64,000 nt of DNA from Notospermus geniculatus (lineage: Eukaryota > Nemertea > Pilidiophora > Heteronemertea > Lineidae), in assembly GCA_002633025.1 (NCBI GenBank), contig NMRB01000014.1, positions 956,702 to 1,020,701 of the forward strand, read 5' to 3'. The notes under the pieces were generated by a model. The model saw only the letters and a program-made list of their open reading frames with translations. It made no database searches and was not told the DNA's origin. Position numbers and translations under genes: made by a program. Positions 13,401 through 24,900 of the stretch are shown here, one piece after another (the stretch's first letter is position 1; every line of letters begins with the position of its first letter).

Positions 13401-13621
13401 AAAAATACGATATTATTTCAACCTTGTCGATCAAATTTATTGCTGTTGCTGGCCATCTTTGAGCACCATACTGTCGCCACCTGGCGGTGACGAAAAAGGA
13501 ATTCAATAAGTTGCAGACCACATTATTGCAGACCGCATATATTATGCTCGATCTGGGCTGGCCCGACACGAGCCACTGTGACAAACTTACCATTATCGGT
13601 TTCAGGCACGATGAATTTCAT
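7456..13621 (-). CDS. ankyrin-repeat and SOCS-box protein (ASB-like), 689 aa
   Basis: Ten coding exons: 13591-13621, 10939-11535, 10651-10797, 10270-10383, 10042-10176, 9172-9297, 8943-9019, 8691-8817, 8365-8576 and 7456-7959. All junctions are GT-AG and the frame stays open through 690 codons. The protein starts MKFIVPETDN and then has about 15 ankyrin repeats (residues roughly 45-560). It ends in a SOCS box: the BC-box SLQIMCRGVV at about 649-658 fits the elongin-binding pattern [APST]-L-x3-C-x3-[AILV], and LEVP at about 673-676 resembles the cullin-5 box. By family knowledge, such proteins are substrate receptors of elongin B/C-cullin-5 ubiquitin ligases. The ankyrin tract is long for an ASB protein and no orthologue number is assigned. 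Exon 1 is far upstream and rests on splice phase (AAT G/CT) and a good donor, so it is the least certain part. The 12054-12155 copy of the exon 2 start is an assembly duplicate. Confidence 0.82.
8195..8316. mobile_element. 122-bp near-perfect foldback MITE
   Basis: The arms TAGGGAGGTTTCGCAAGYGC and its complement pair over nearly the whole element, with a small loop near 8255. TA is at both tips. It lies in the last intron of the SOCS-box gene. Around it, the exon 9 donor region is partly repeated: the CCTTGTCCARNTTGCACC motif recurs near 8112, 8171 and 8365. Confidence 0.82.
9315..9537. mobile_element. about 220-bp MITE in SOCS-box gene intron
   Basis: The terminal repeats AATGAGGAGGTCRCC face each other at 9316 and 9536. 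The interior holds several ACGTC/GACGT words. It starts about 18 bases upstream of the exon 9172-9297 acceptor, so the insertion sits right against the splice site. Confidence 0.7.
9583..9923. mobile_element. about 340-bp foldback element
   Basis: The ends pair as GGCCTAGAAAAAWAAATTGT and continue through GTGTTTCYGGTCATT. The subterminal GACCGACCCTC motif also recurs in inverse orientation. The element is non-coding and intronic in the SOCS-box gene. Confidence 0.75.
11434..11858. repeat. duplicate A of a contig-end repeat (insertion-free copy)
   Basis: This block recurs at 12054-12967, immediately after the N at 12053. Identity is high, with scattered substitutions and one 470-bp insertion in the second copy. 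It includes the 5-prime part of exon 2 of the SOCS-box gene. Location beside a scaffold N suggests two unmerged haplotypes of one locus rather than a real duplication. Confidence 0.82.
12054..12967. repeat. duplicate B of the contig-end repeat (insertion-bearing copy)
   Basis: Copy of 11434-11858 with an extra 470 bp at 12352-12821. It carries a fragment of exon 2 of the SOCS-box gene (to about 12155) that should not be counted as an additional exon. Confidence 0.82.
12352..12821. mobile_element. 470-bp insertion with 8-bp target duplication
   Basis: Flanked by GCCTGGCT at 12344-12351 and 12822-12829. The matching empty site at 11718-11725 has GCCTGGCT once. The ends start CCCGGCACCC and (reverse complement) CCCGGCCCCC, an imperfect short inverted repeat. 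The interior repeats a GGAACCAAGG plus TTTCACCCCTTTTT theme several times. An 8-bp duplication fits hAT-type transposition. No transposase is encoded. Confidence 0.8.
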
Positions 13622-14446
13622 CTATTTCATGCATTGGAGTTGACCTAAGGTATTTTATGAAATACTTACTTCTTTTGTGAATCATGATGATTTTCAAGGT
13701 GTCAAACCTATGACGCAATTTCATACAGTATAGCTACAGTAATAATACATTGTATCCAGCTACTGCACTGCAGTAGCTGGATACAATGTATTATGAACCA
13801 TGTGCAGTCTGCACATGGTTCACTGCACATAACACACGAGAATGACTCGGATAGGCTGCAGACCAAATTCAACAGCCGGTGTAACATCTGCTGATGTTCC
13901 ACGTTTATCACTGTTTCCTTTAGCCTATAGTAACATAGTGACAATAGACAGACAGAGAGACGGCCATGACTGTTCAATCGGGCACTCACTACTGGTACTA
14001 ATGAAGGGTAACATTCACACACAGAAATGCCGATAGATGTTACACCAGGGTGGGGTGGGTGCCCGGGAGTGGGTGAGGGAGGTGAGCAGATTTGGGTGGT
14101 GGACTGAGGAGACGAGGCCTTTAGGGTGGAGCGCGCGTGGAGGAGGACTTTAGGCTGGGGGCAACAGGGCCGGTGAAAGGGATTATGTCATGATGTAAGA
14201 AGATGAGAAGGAAATTTAGGCCAGGTAAAAAAATCTTTAGTTTAGCATCACCTCCTGCCTCAAATTATCTTGCCCGGGCGCCTCAAAATTTTTTTTATTT
14301 TTTGTTTCATTATTTCCTGCTGTAGATGATATGTCTTCCCCACTCTGCCACCAAAACTTTGCTATTTCATTCTCACCATATCAGTATCTTATTGTTTCTT
14401 GATGTTCCTTATTTAACACAGTTTGTGCTCTTTACAGGTTTCCAGT
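13622..14446. promoter_or_regulatory. shared upstream region of the SOCS-box gene and PIGX
   Basis: The 825 bases between the two divergent start codons should hold both promoters. No TATA box is evident. A 5-prime UTR splice acceptor (TTTACAG, ending 14438) lies just before the PIGX start, so PIGX may have a non-coding first exon further left. Confidence 0.4.
13743..13821. repeat. two adjacent perfect palindromes
   Basis: The first palindrome (13743-13793) pairs TAATACATTGTATCCAGCTA with its complement around a CTGCACTGCAG centre. The second (13795-13821) pairs GAACCATGTGCAG with CTGCACATGGTTC around one T. Only one base separates them. Both could extrude as cruciforms between two divergent genes. 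Confidence 0.85.
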
Positions 14447-16142
14447 ATGAGAACAACCATTTTTGTCAGCGGAGTGGAGCTGTTATTATTCTCCTGTCTG
14501 GTGTTATATGCAAATGTGGAGATTGTGCTAACTATAGATAAGTCACAGGGAGCAGTCTTGTACAGGACCAGTAAGAATAAAGGATTACATAGGTGAGCTT
14601 ATACTGACAATGATGTTTGCCTCCGAAGCTTACCACAAAGAGTTCAGTCACTCTAGCATTGCAACTTTGTCGTAGAATCGTCAAGCATGTACAACCACAG
14701 TCTCACTTAGATTTCTGTATCCTAGGACAATTTCACTGATCAGTGATGATCCATTCAAGCACCACTACGCAGTGTTTTTAAAACACTGGGTATATAAACA
14801 GTTTATATACCCTTACATTTTAATAAATTCTGACTGTCATTCCATGAAGTTTTTTCATTTGATTTCAGGGATTTGGTAACTGAGGTTGTTATTCCGAAGT
14901 TGGGCAGCAGTCAGCTGCCATCACATGGCTGTGATATTCTTCTTGTTGAGACAATACCATCTGGAATATATGTTGATATACATCAAATAGAACAGATGGT
15001 TGAGTTTGGGGGACCAAGGGTGAGAATAACTTACGCTAATCTACTTCTTCTAAGCATAGAATAGGCACCGGTACTGTATTGGATGAAGAGCGGTAAACAT
15101 GGTAAATCTCAGCAATGGTTCTGTCAGTAAAGCAGCACTGTCACTGTGCCTAACGTCCTGAGCCCGTGGGCTCATATTAGTTTACAGTTTTCTTGTAGCT
15201 GATAGCCAGCAAATAGCTGTTGAAATAAACACAGGATCACGGGGTTTTCCACCTTTTCAGGTTCTAATGGAAAACCCCATGGATGTAGAAACACCAGAGT
15301 ATTTTGCAATGCCACAAGATATACTTGTCTACAGCAAACTCTCTCGGAAAGATGAAAATTTATCTGCAAGTGTCACACTGCCTGTACATCTCCGTTATCA
15401 TCGCCCACAGAGTAAAGGTGGCTATGTTCAAATTTCTCAGAAACACCCAGAAGTCTTCCTCAGGTGTGATGGTAAGTGAATTTATGGGTCGTATTTTAGA
15501 ACGTTCCTTAACGTTAAGGTCGACCTTAAGTCTATTGTAAAACCATCGAGAACAATAGATTTAAGGTTGACCTTAATGTTAAGGAACGTTCTAAAATACG
15601 GCCCTATGTCTTTTCCAACTGAAGGAATGCTCTTCATTCTAAGATGTGGAAGTTAGACATTTCTATTCAGTTGGCATCCTAACAAAGAAAATCCAACGAA
15701 ACTTGTGTCCGAGTCTATAAGTGTTTCGCTTTGTAGAATATGACCACTTCTCAACTGAAGACCCACAAGGATTTCCATGCAATCCAAGAGATCCGGAGAA
15801 AAGATGTCCTTGGTACAGAATAGATTACACCAGTGTAAGTCTCCAACATTATCTGGCACACTTTTTCATCTTTTCTTCTTTCTGCTTACCTCTGGTAAGC
15901 ATACTCTTTGATGTTCATACTCGTAACATACCATGGCTTATTCACGATCCAACACTGTTCTTTTTCAGAATTCTGAGCAGATACAATATTCCGTCCCAGT
16001 TGGTGATGGTGACCTAACCCACCTGGTATCCATACTGACCATTGGGACGTCGGTATTTGCCTGTCTGTACATCATTTATAGGTCCGTCTTCTCGTGCCAT
16101 ACTAAGTTCATTCCAGAGGAGGACAAGGCGAAATCCCAGTGA
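14447..16142 (+). CDS. PIGX: GPI mannosyltransferase I stabilising subunit PIG-X, 259 aa
   Basis: Five exons: 14447-14592, 14869-15019, 15261-15471, 15737-15834 and 15969-16142. The frame is continuous through 260 codons with GT-AG junctions. PIG-X is an ER membrane glycoprotein that binds and stabilises PIG-M, the enzyme adding the first mannose to GPI precursors (family knowledge). Visible support: a hydrophobic N-terminus (MRTTIFVSGVELLLFSCLVL) as signal peptide; the family core with PVHLRYHRPQ at about 140-149; paired cysteines in the lumenal part; and one transmembrane helix at about 218-240 followed by a short tail. The length matches the human protein, about 258 aa as I recall. It is divergent from the SOCS-box gene and convergent with XPO6. 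Confidence 0.93.
15486..15604. mobile_element. 119-bp foldback MITE in PIGX intron 3
   Basis: The arms GGGYCGTATTTTAGAACGTT and its complement pair, with further pairing through the AACGTTAAGGTCGACCTTAA region. The loop is about 20 bp. The element starts only 15 bases downstream of the exon 3 donor. Confidence 0.85.
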
Positions 16143-16377
16143 AAAACTCCTCCACAGGGACTGGTGGATACTTCGGTTACTATGTGTAAGAATTTCCGAG
16201 TCCCATTCAAGTTTCCGTTGTTTTTCTGCTGCTTTAAGTGGATCAAGTTGTACACATCTCTTGACTTTTAAGTAAATGTGCTTAATATGTAGCAATATGA
16301 ATCAACTCAAAGATTTTTTTGCCATGTTATTCCTGTACAGTATACCATTTTCTTTATTTATTTGTCTCTTCTTCATG

Positions 16378-16383
16378 AATAAA
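16378..16383 (+). terminator. PIGX: PIGX polyadenylation signal
   Basis: AATAAA lies 236 bases after the PIGX stop codon and is followed by T- and GT-rich sequence (GGTTTTGTGTAGTGT), as expected downstream of a cleavage site. Confidence 0.65.
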
Positions 16384-16446
16384 TTTTAATCTTTGTAAAA
16401 GGTTTTGTGTAGTGTCTATCATATCCCTAGAGTGGTTTACTACAAC

Positions 16447-16608
16447 CTTGGAGGAATTATACTGACAGGAGGAACAGCGAGCTAATTGCCCCTCTATAAT
16501 CCCTTTTTCACACCTCCCCAAACAATGGAACACAAAGGCCCNAAACCTTTGAAGTGAGCTCGCTGTTCCTCCTGTCAGTATAATTCCTCCAAGTATAATT
16601 CCTCCAAG
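16447..16608. mobile_element. foldback element interrupted by an assembly N
   Basis: Inverted arms TTGGAGGAATTATACTGACA run into AGGAGGAACAGCGAGCT and its complement at 16555-16593. The last 15 bases of the right arm are repeated in tandem to 16608. The N at 16542 falls in the loop, so the join may be artificial. Confidence 0.7.
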
Positions 16609-18964
16609 CTACAACTGTTTAGAGAATATTCAGGCAGCATTGCCATTGGCACAACAGAAGGTATGCCATGGCAGTTGCCTTCTGTCTATCAACCTCCTAT
16701 GCAGAGGTCAGGTGGTTTCACCTTAGCATCAGAAAATGCATGGCACTGAGGAAGAATTTGTCTCTGTAACCATGGTACATGTACATGTACACACATCATG
16801 TTATGCACGCCCATGCATACATGCAGGCCAATTCATTTGAACTTTTCGAAAATCGATTGGGTACTGGTACTACTTGGAGGGTGCTGGTCCATGAAATTAT
16901 TCATTGGAGTAAGGCCTATCGGTGATGGGTCACAATGGACCCAACAGATTCTGGGCCTGATGAAAATGAAAGATAGTGCAAGAGAGAAGCAGCCACCCCA
17001 AACAAAAGTACCAATTCAACAAAATGCACAAGAGAAATTGAGAGAATTGGAAGTGTGATGAGAGAGACTCTACTGAAATCAGGAGAACATGCCATGTGTC
17101 AGATTTACTCCCTGGTAGGGGAAGGATGAATAACAGAAGCCATACTTCATTCACGGGAAGAATTTCGCAAAAATTACCAATAAGTGAGTGAAGGTAGCCA
17201 ACTTCATCAACATTCACAAGCATTTATTATCAATTTTTCTTCACACATGCTCATGTACAGCAGACCAATAAGGTTTGGATTGCTTTATATACAAAGGACA
17301 ACGGGAACTAACTCTTGCATCGAAAGCAACATCAAGGACCTTGCAGAATTCTTCAGACCCTCCCCCCCCCCCCATTGCCCAGTGCTATTCACTATGCATA
17401 ATTTTCAAGCCAATCACGATCACAATAGGTTATCTACACATATTTACAAGCACACATTTACAAGTACCGGTACAAAATATCTTGTCAATACTTTGATCAG
17501 GTTTGACTTCCAGTAGAGGCCGCTAAATGCATACCTGGTTACATAAAACGTCATAAACCCACAACACCCCTGAACAACTTAAAGGAACTCCTCCATGTTT
17601 GTTCCCACTTGAAGCCACCGACTTTATTCTCTCAATGCGAGTGAAATAAAGTAAAACCATCAGAAGAAGCCAGATCCCCTACGAGGAAATTTTTCAAAAT
17701 GCCATTGATTAGAGCACACATCAGCCAAGTAAATTCCAAAAGGAATTCGAGCACCATAGTCTTTTTACCTCATCCCCAACATGACAGTTTTTGAGGTAAT
17801 TCAACAAAAACACAAGTCAATCCCTTCAAGGTCATATATGAAAACTATTTTGACATCAGCACTGTTCAGATACAGCCAGAGAAAGAGTCCATTGTATTCT
17901 CTAACTAATTGGCTTGACTTTCTAACTAATTGCATCCTTGACTTGACATTACCGGTACATCCTTCAAGTTCCAAGTTTTCAGACAATTGGTTCATGCAGT
18001 ACCAAGCAAATTTGCCCGATTCGGGCCACTGTTGCCAACTGTCAGACCCAGTCCAGGATAGCTGGACACCACACGCAAACATTTCATTTGATAAGAACCA
18101 AAGTGGAGGCTTTCACTCTGACCAGATTCCCAGCAGTAAAATACACTATCAGTTGGGCTTTCAGTGGAATGCGATATTCACCATTTGCACTGCAAAAGAA
18201 TAGCCTCAAATTGTGGCTAATTGCAGTGAGCATACTTACCCACAAGAACATCATAGCCTTGCTTGCAGTGGTAACTGGCTCGCCAAATACACCCACCAGT
18301 GCTTCTAACAGAAAATCACATTTGTTCTACACAAAAAATATCCAGCAACTGTTCAAGTGAAAATAAATGACTTTGTTACAAAGATGAGCAATTACAAACA
18401 AAGTCATACAAAAGTAAAAATCCATTGGAACTGCCAACCATGACACATGACTCATTTCTCACTCGTAATCAACCATAAAAATGAAATGTGCAACCATAAG
18501 AAGCCATCCTTGGACTCCTCACACTCAAAATCGAACATGGCATTACAAAATAAGTACTGTTTGACGGTGCATTTCATACATTTCAGTTACCGGTATCAGA
18601 AAAAATAAATAACCCAGAAAACTCGCATTCATCAAACAATGGAATGCAATGAACTACCCAGATGCAACCTTTATAAGATCACAGAATCTGTTTAAATACA
18701 CTCAGTGGACTGGTCATGTTCCAAACTACATGTATTGGAACATTTGCAAATTCTTCACCACTGCAGCATCTCAAGTATACAAAATTCGAATCCGGATCAA
18801 TTTGACTACAGTCAAATCCAGACAAAATCCTGTCATGCACACCTGGAGTGAATATGATATGATGGAAAAATTTATACACAACATGAGTTACAGCTCGTGT
18901 GCAAGGCGACGACGGAGTGTGAGAATAATTTACTACAGGCAACAAGATCTAGAGGCAGCATCCA
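16609..18964. other. convergent intergenic region, probably including the XPO6 3-prime UTR
   Basis: No coding exon was recognised. The minus-strand 3-prime UTR of XPO6 must start here. A minus-strand AATAAA at 17222-17227 is one possible end, about 1.7 kb beyond the stop. A poly-C run occurs near 17360-17372. Confidence 0.45.
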
Positions 18965-21900
18965 TTAAAAGCGCACCGAGCCAGCAGGTAAGCTACTATT
19001 GCACAGTCTGTAGTATCGTAGATCGTTGACAAATCGGTGCACACTCTGTGTAAATGATGGCAAGTCCTGAAAGATAACAACAATAATGAAAGGCATGAAA
19101 AAATGATTCATACAGGTATCTTAACAGGTGTCAAATACTCAAACTCCTTCACATTCATTCCAACTACAGTGAAATTTCGCTATCAAGGACACCTTCGGAC
19201 TGACCAGTGAGAGGTGTCCTTAATTGAGAGGTGTCCTGAAATGAATACCAGTATAGTAATAATCAGTTTGGGACTGAACTCTGGTGTCCTTGATAAACAG
19301 ATGTCCTCCTTGCATAGGTGTCTGCTACAGGAGGTTGCGAAGTAAATGGAGTAAGGCCAAGAGGACACTTGGCAGAAATCATCAACATCCACTTCTGCTT
19401 ACCTTATCCATCTTAAAATTTTGAGCAAGTATTGCTTTTTGATTGTTGTCAAGGCCTTCACAAGTTGTCAGGAACTGAGGCAAAAATGTGGCGTAGAATC
19501 GGTCAAAATCGACAGATGCCATATTGTACACAGTGATGCCGATTTCTTCCTGCAGGAGGTCATGTGACTTGTGTACAAGAACTTGAATGAGGACATTCAA
19601 GAATTGGTCAAGCATCAACTCAACGAAGATTTTCTGAAAGAAAACCAGGAATATTCAACTGAAAACGAAGCGAAGGTAGGACACTCTCAGGCCTATACAA
19701 GTCCTACAGGTGATATTCTCACAAATTTGTGAAAGATGGACTAAACGAGAAAATGAATGAAACACCAACCTACCCGGTGAAACAGTTTCCACTTTGCATT
19801 TAAGCTTTCCAAAGCTTCCAGGTTCTGTTTAAATATGGCTATATCTGGTTGAAGAAAAGACTGGCCAAATGACTGAAAAATAAAGTAATAGGACTCAATT
19901 TATGCACCAACTTGCAACAATTCTGCACAAGGGCCATCTGATTTTGCAACAGAAGATTAAGTCGAGTGCAATTTCAACCCACCTGCATCACAGTGACAAA
20001 CTGTTGTTGGTTCTCCACTTCCTCCGTCTGAGACTTCTGCATCGCAGTGAGAATGTTTCCCTTGAAGAAATACCGCCAGTTGTGCAGTAACAGTTGATGT
20101 AGGGTCTCATATACACTTGATTTGATATCAGGGGAGGAACGCTGTAAAAGATCAATAAGAAAGATCAGAGAAACAAAGTGTCCCCTTCAAGTATGCAGCA
20201 AATCATGGGCATTTTCTTTCAAAGGACTCCAAAGAGATCTCATGTTGTTCCTTCATGTACAGTGCAGCAGTGCTTTTTATCTGGCTGAGTGGAAACGGAA
20301 GTCCTGCATGAAATATATGATTAAACAACGATCAAACTATACTCCTTACCTCGGCAATAATTGGGTATATGTGCTCCATGATCAGCGATATGATGGTGGG
20401 CAGGAATGCTTTGAATGCCGACCCTGGTTCTTGAACTATCAACTCCAGAACCTTCAGGAATCTGAAAGAAATATTAGCCAACATATTACATGAGTGATCA
20501 CCATTGGATATTTTCTGAATGGCAGAACCTAGACTTACTTTTCTGTCACACGGATGCCTGCTCTGCTTTCTGATAGGATAATCTCAGCTAACTGTTCCCT
20601 CGTGAACATGTCCATGAAAGTACGTATGACTTGTTCCGTGAAGGGTATCCCCATTTGTACCCTCTGACTTTGGAAAAGGGCAAGAAAAAAGGTCAGGATT
20701 GAGTCCATTACATCTGAAAGGTAGGAAAGGGTAATAGACTTCATAAAAATCTTATTTATAATTGATGAGGCAACCAGTCTATATACAAGTTCACACCACA
20801 GTCAACATTGTAGCAGCATTTGATTCAATATACAGTGTCATGAAAAGTCAACATTGTTAAATGCCACTGACCTGACTGATGTATGAATATTGAAAAGAGC
20901 TGCAGGGACACTTGGACTGGTTCCTGTATTGACTGGTAACAGATCTGTTTGGACTTGACAACTTCTCCAGCTAACGATTCTATGATGTCGGTCAGCACCT
21001 GCAGGGTTTTTTTGATACACGGCTTGACTGAAAACAGAAGATTGGAAAATTCCATCAGGGGAAATATTAATGGAGTGAGGTTATGGTTTGAGTCGTCACA
21101 TCAGGATCTCCACCACACAGACAGGCAGTATTGGTGTAGCGGCTCAGGAAAGGAACCAGACTTAGTGTAGTGAGTCAGAAATCACGACTTCTCGAGCAGA
21201 TGCTAAACACCAACTACAGCACAACAAACCTTGTTCTTGGAAATTCTTGTCCTCAGACAATGTTGTTGAATCCTTCAGTTGTCTGTATTGAGATGTAAGT
21301 TGCTTCATGAATGTTTGATGCATGGTTGAACGGTCTGCCCACTGCTGGTCCGACTCGGTAATATTCGGCCACGGCAAGATGAGGTAGTGTGAGAGGGAAC
21401 GATATATCAACGTCTGTACCTGAAACAGAGCAGGAAAGTGACCAAACTGATATCACACTAGCACACTTCACACTTTCATCGAGTCCAAAAAGGAACTGCA
21501 CACAATTTTACAAGTTCCATGCCGAGCTTCCATCAGTTTTCTCCTGTTGCATAGCCAACTCCCAGAGAATGGCGACGAGTCTGAACACCAGGTGTGGCCT
21601 GGGTGATAAGTTGTTACATCGTGCAGCACAAACCAAATAACTGATTGCTATGGATTGATCAAAGATATAACAGAGGAAAATGGCTTCTCTCCTCGACTGA
21701 TACAACTACTTACATCATTATTAAATGAGCTACAACTCCCCTGACTGGCAGCGCTAAAGAATTTCTGTATGTCTGGAATCTGTAGTAAGAATGGCGGTCG
21801 TATCGTGATACACACGGAGACCATGAGGTGAGCTCCCGACTGTACAATCTTCTCTGGTATCTGAAGAAACAAATACAGAACAAAAGACAAGTTAGATTTA

Positions 21901-24900
21901 CTGGTGTTCCTCATACTCGTTGTACTGGTAAACTTATTGACATGCAGTGGAAGGTATGTGACCCGTCACATTAAATCAGGCATTAAGTCACACAAGATAT
22001 GAACCAGGATGAACCAAAATAACTCCAGGAGATAAAAGAAGAAATATAATCACTCAGATTTTACAAAACACAGGCAGCTATTGTATAATACGCCAAGGCC
22101 AACTGAGTCTGAAATTGACAAAACATTGGTCCCAACCTGCCAACTTCAGAGCGACTTAGTACTCGTTTTGTCATGACGGGGTCAAATATTAGCCCTAGCT
22201 ACCTCTGATATGGTGATTCAATCCACTTCTCATGTGATGAACTGCTTCACTTCTTGTTCATCATTCACTTACCCCTTTTTCAAAGAGTGGCAGCAATGCA
22301 TCGATGATTGTACTCATGATGTTGAAGAACTTCTCCTTGTGATCACTGTGGCTTTGTGACTGCATCCCAAACTGTGATAACCAATGGGAATAGGCCTTTA
22401 GGGCAGCTAGAGCTTGAGCATGACTGAAACAAATCAAAGTCTGTACATGAATTTTGGGGAAGATAGGGGGATTAATGAAAGGAAACCTTCAGTACAAAGT
22501 CGAAAATAAGTCAAGTATTGAAGGAATGAGGGAACTTCGAGTCGACGCTTCAAGTTAAGTACCAACTTACACTTCAATGAAGTCAGACTGTAGAACATTC
22601 TGAGCAATGGAATTAACTTCATATAACTTCAACTTCGTGCCGTACACAACCAGTCGAATCAACCTGAAAGTACACCAGAAACTGAGTAAGAAGAGCAATA
22701 CAGTTGGAATAGTGAAGAGAATAAGTTTTTAATGCGGAAGTTTATCCACCCCAGACAAATTTCTGACAGTTCGAATCCCTTCCTCCTCACACCTTTTGTC
22801 AATCATTAGTCATACACAGGTACATCATCGAAAAGCTCTTACCGTTCGACTAATGCCTGAGCATCTCCAAACCTTTCAGCAAAATGTTCTCCGATAAAAT
22901 GAGTCCCTAGTCGTCCAAGTGCTTGTAATAAAGAGGACAGATCTCTCATTGTACAGTGAAGACGTCGGCATTCATTCTCGGCAGTGATGTTTAACCTTCG
23001 ACCTTGCACGCCATTGGCTATGTACTGTTCTAGCCCGAGGTAAATATCTGAATATTCACAGAATGGATCGAGCTGTAAGAAGAGAAATTGAGCAAATTGA
23101 AATCATTCTTTTTCAAACCATTATTTCTTCACTGAGACTGTTTTTTTGTGTTTGGTCACGATTCTCTATGTTCCTAGATAGTACCCACAGTCTACACAAG
23201 TTAAGCTTTATCAACAGACAAAACAGTGCAATGCTTACCAGTATTCTGAAGGTTTCTGTTGGCATCAGCTCAGCTACCTTGGCCGCCAGCTCCAAACACT
23301 GCCGTAGAAAATGTTGCCAATCTGTCTCTGACTGGAAGTAATAGAAAGCACAGAATGAATACTCACAGGAATAAAAGTGCACGGCAAATGATCTTCAACA
23401 GACACTCGCAGGAACAGTCACTGACTCGGACCCAACATCAGTGTTTCCGCCAGAGGGTACTCAGGGTATGCACTGAGTACCCTCAAAGAAACAGAAAAGG
23501 GCCATTTTCTTTCATGGGGTTTTTGCTGATTTTGAAGAAATGCATACCCTCAAAAATATTTCTGGCAGAAACCCTGCACATTACTGTAAAATAGGCAGGA
23601 AACCACAATACGAATGTGGTAACAAGTACTACCATAGGCCAACAATGCCATCATATCTTCATATTTCATTGCACCCTGTGTTATTCCTACTCACATCTTC
23701 GTCAAGTGTCTCATCATCAAGTTCTTCCAACTGCGACTGGTTGTACCTGAACTGGAATTTGTGTAAAACCTGCGTCAGTAACAATGCCATGGGGTCCTTA
23801 TATCTGGAAAGAAAGAGTGAATATGATTAGACACATCGGAAATCAGGCATTAAAGGAGTTAGACGCCGAAGTTGTAAACAAGCTGGTTTGTTTACAAATA
23901 TGGTCGGCAAACTAGTTTTATTCCTTCGTGCAGGTGGCAGCACCCGTGATCGTTAGACTGGTTCCCGGTCCGATGCAACTCACTCACGATATTCACGTCA
24001 ATACATATCACCGACAATAGGTGGCAGCACCGCAGGCGTCCGTGGATAGAGAACCAGTGAGTGAGTGTTTACAACTTCGGCGTCTAACTCCTTTAAGAAA
24101 CCTAATGAATATCTCGGTGTGACACCGACATTTTATTAGATTTCTTGACGTCGGTTGATGTTAACTGGAATCATCAGCTAAGGTGGAGCTGGGGCTAAAG
24201 AGGCTTCCAAAGGGGTAAATGAGGATCTGGGGCCTGAAGGGAAAGATGAGGACTGAAAGTCTATGAGCAGAATCCTTACCTTGTCAGGATGTTGTTGCTC
24301 TCTAGGTGACGGGTTTTGAGCACTGTTGCAATGTAATCGAGGAACACACACCAGATGTCAAGACAAGCAAAGAAACCATCATTCGTAGGCTGGAAAAACA
24401 AGTTAAACTCATTAAGTATTGCCAACTATTTCCTTCAATATAAAAGCACTCCCTGTCCAAGCCGAAGGTTTCAATGGATTTGCTTATTTTGAAAAGCTCA
24501 CCATTACTTGATCTCAATTAATCCATGCAATCATCAATAAAACAACCAAGGAACTGACCTGTTTGAAGGTGTACTTGAAAAGTAAAGCAAGGAAATCCAG
24601 AACAGGAAACTGGGCATTTGATTCAAATCTCCTCAGGTGGATGCTGACGAAAAGCCGGAGAAACTCGGTAAACTTTTCAATATAGCTGAAAGGAGAAAAG
24701 GAGATCACGATCAAAATATCCTTTCGGGAACTGGGTGGGTCGCAGCATGAGTGGTAATCAAATAAAAGTGAAGTGCTGTGTTGCTCTCTTTCTTTCACTT
24801 ACTTCTCGTCCAGTTCTTCTAACCTGTTCCCCGTAGAACTCGTACCACTTTCCTTTGTAAGTTTTTGTAATAGATAGAATGTCTGCTGGAACATCTGCAG

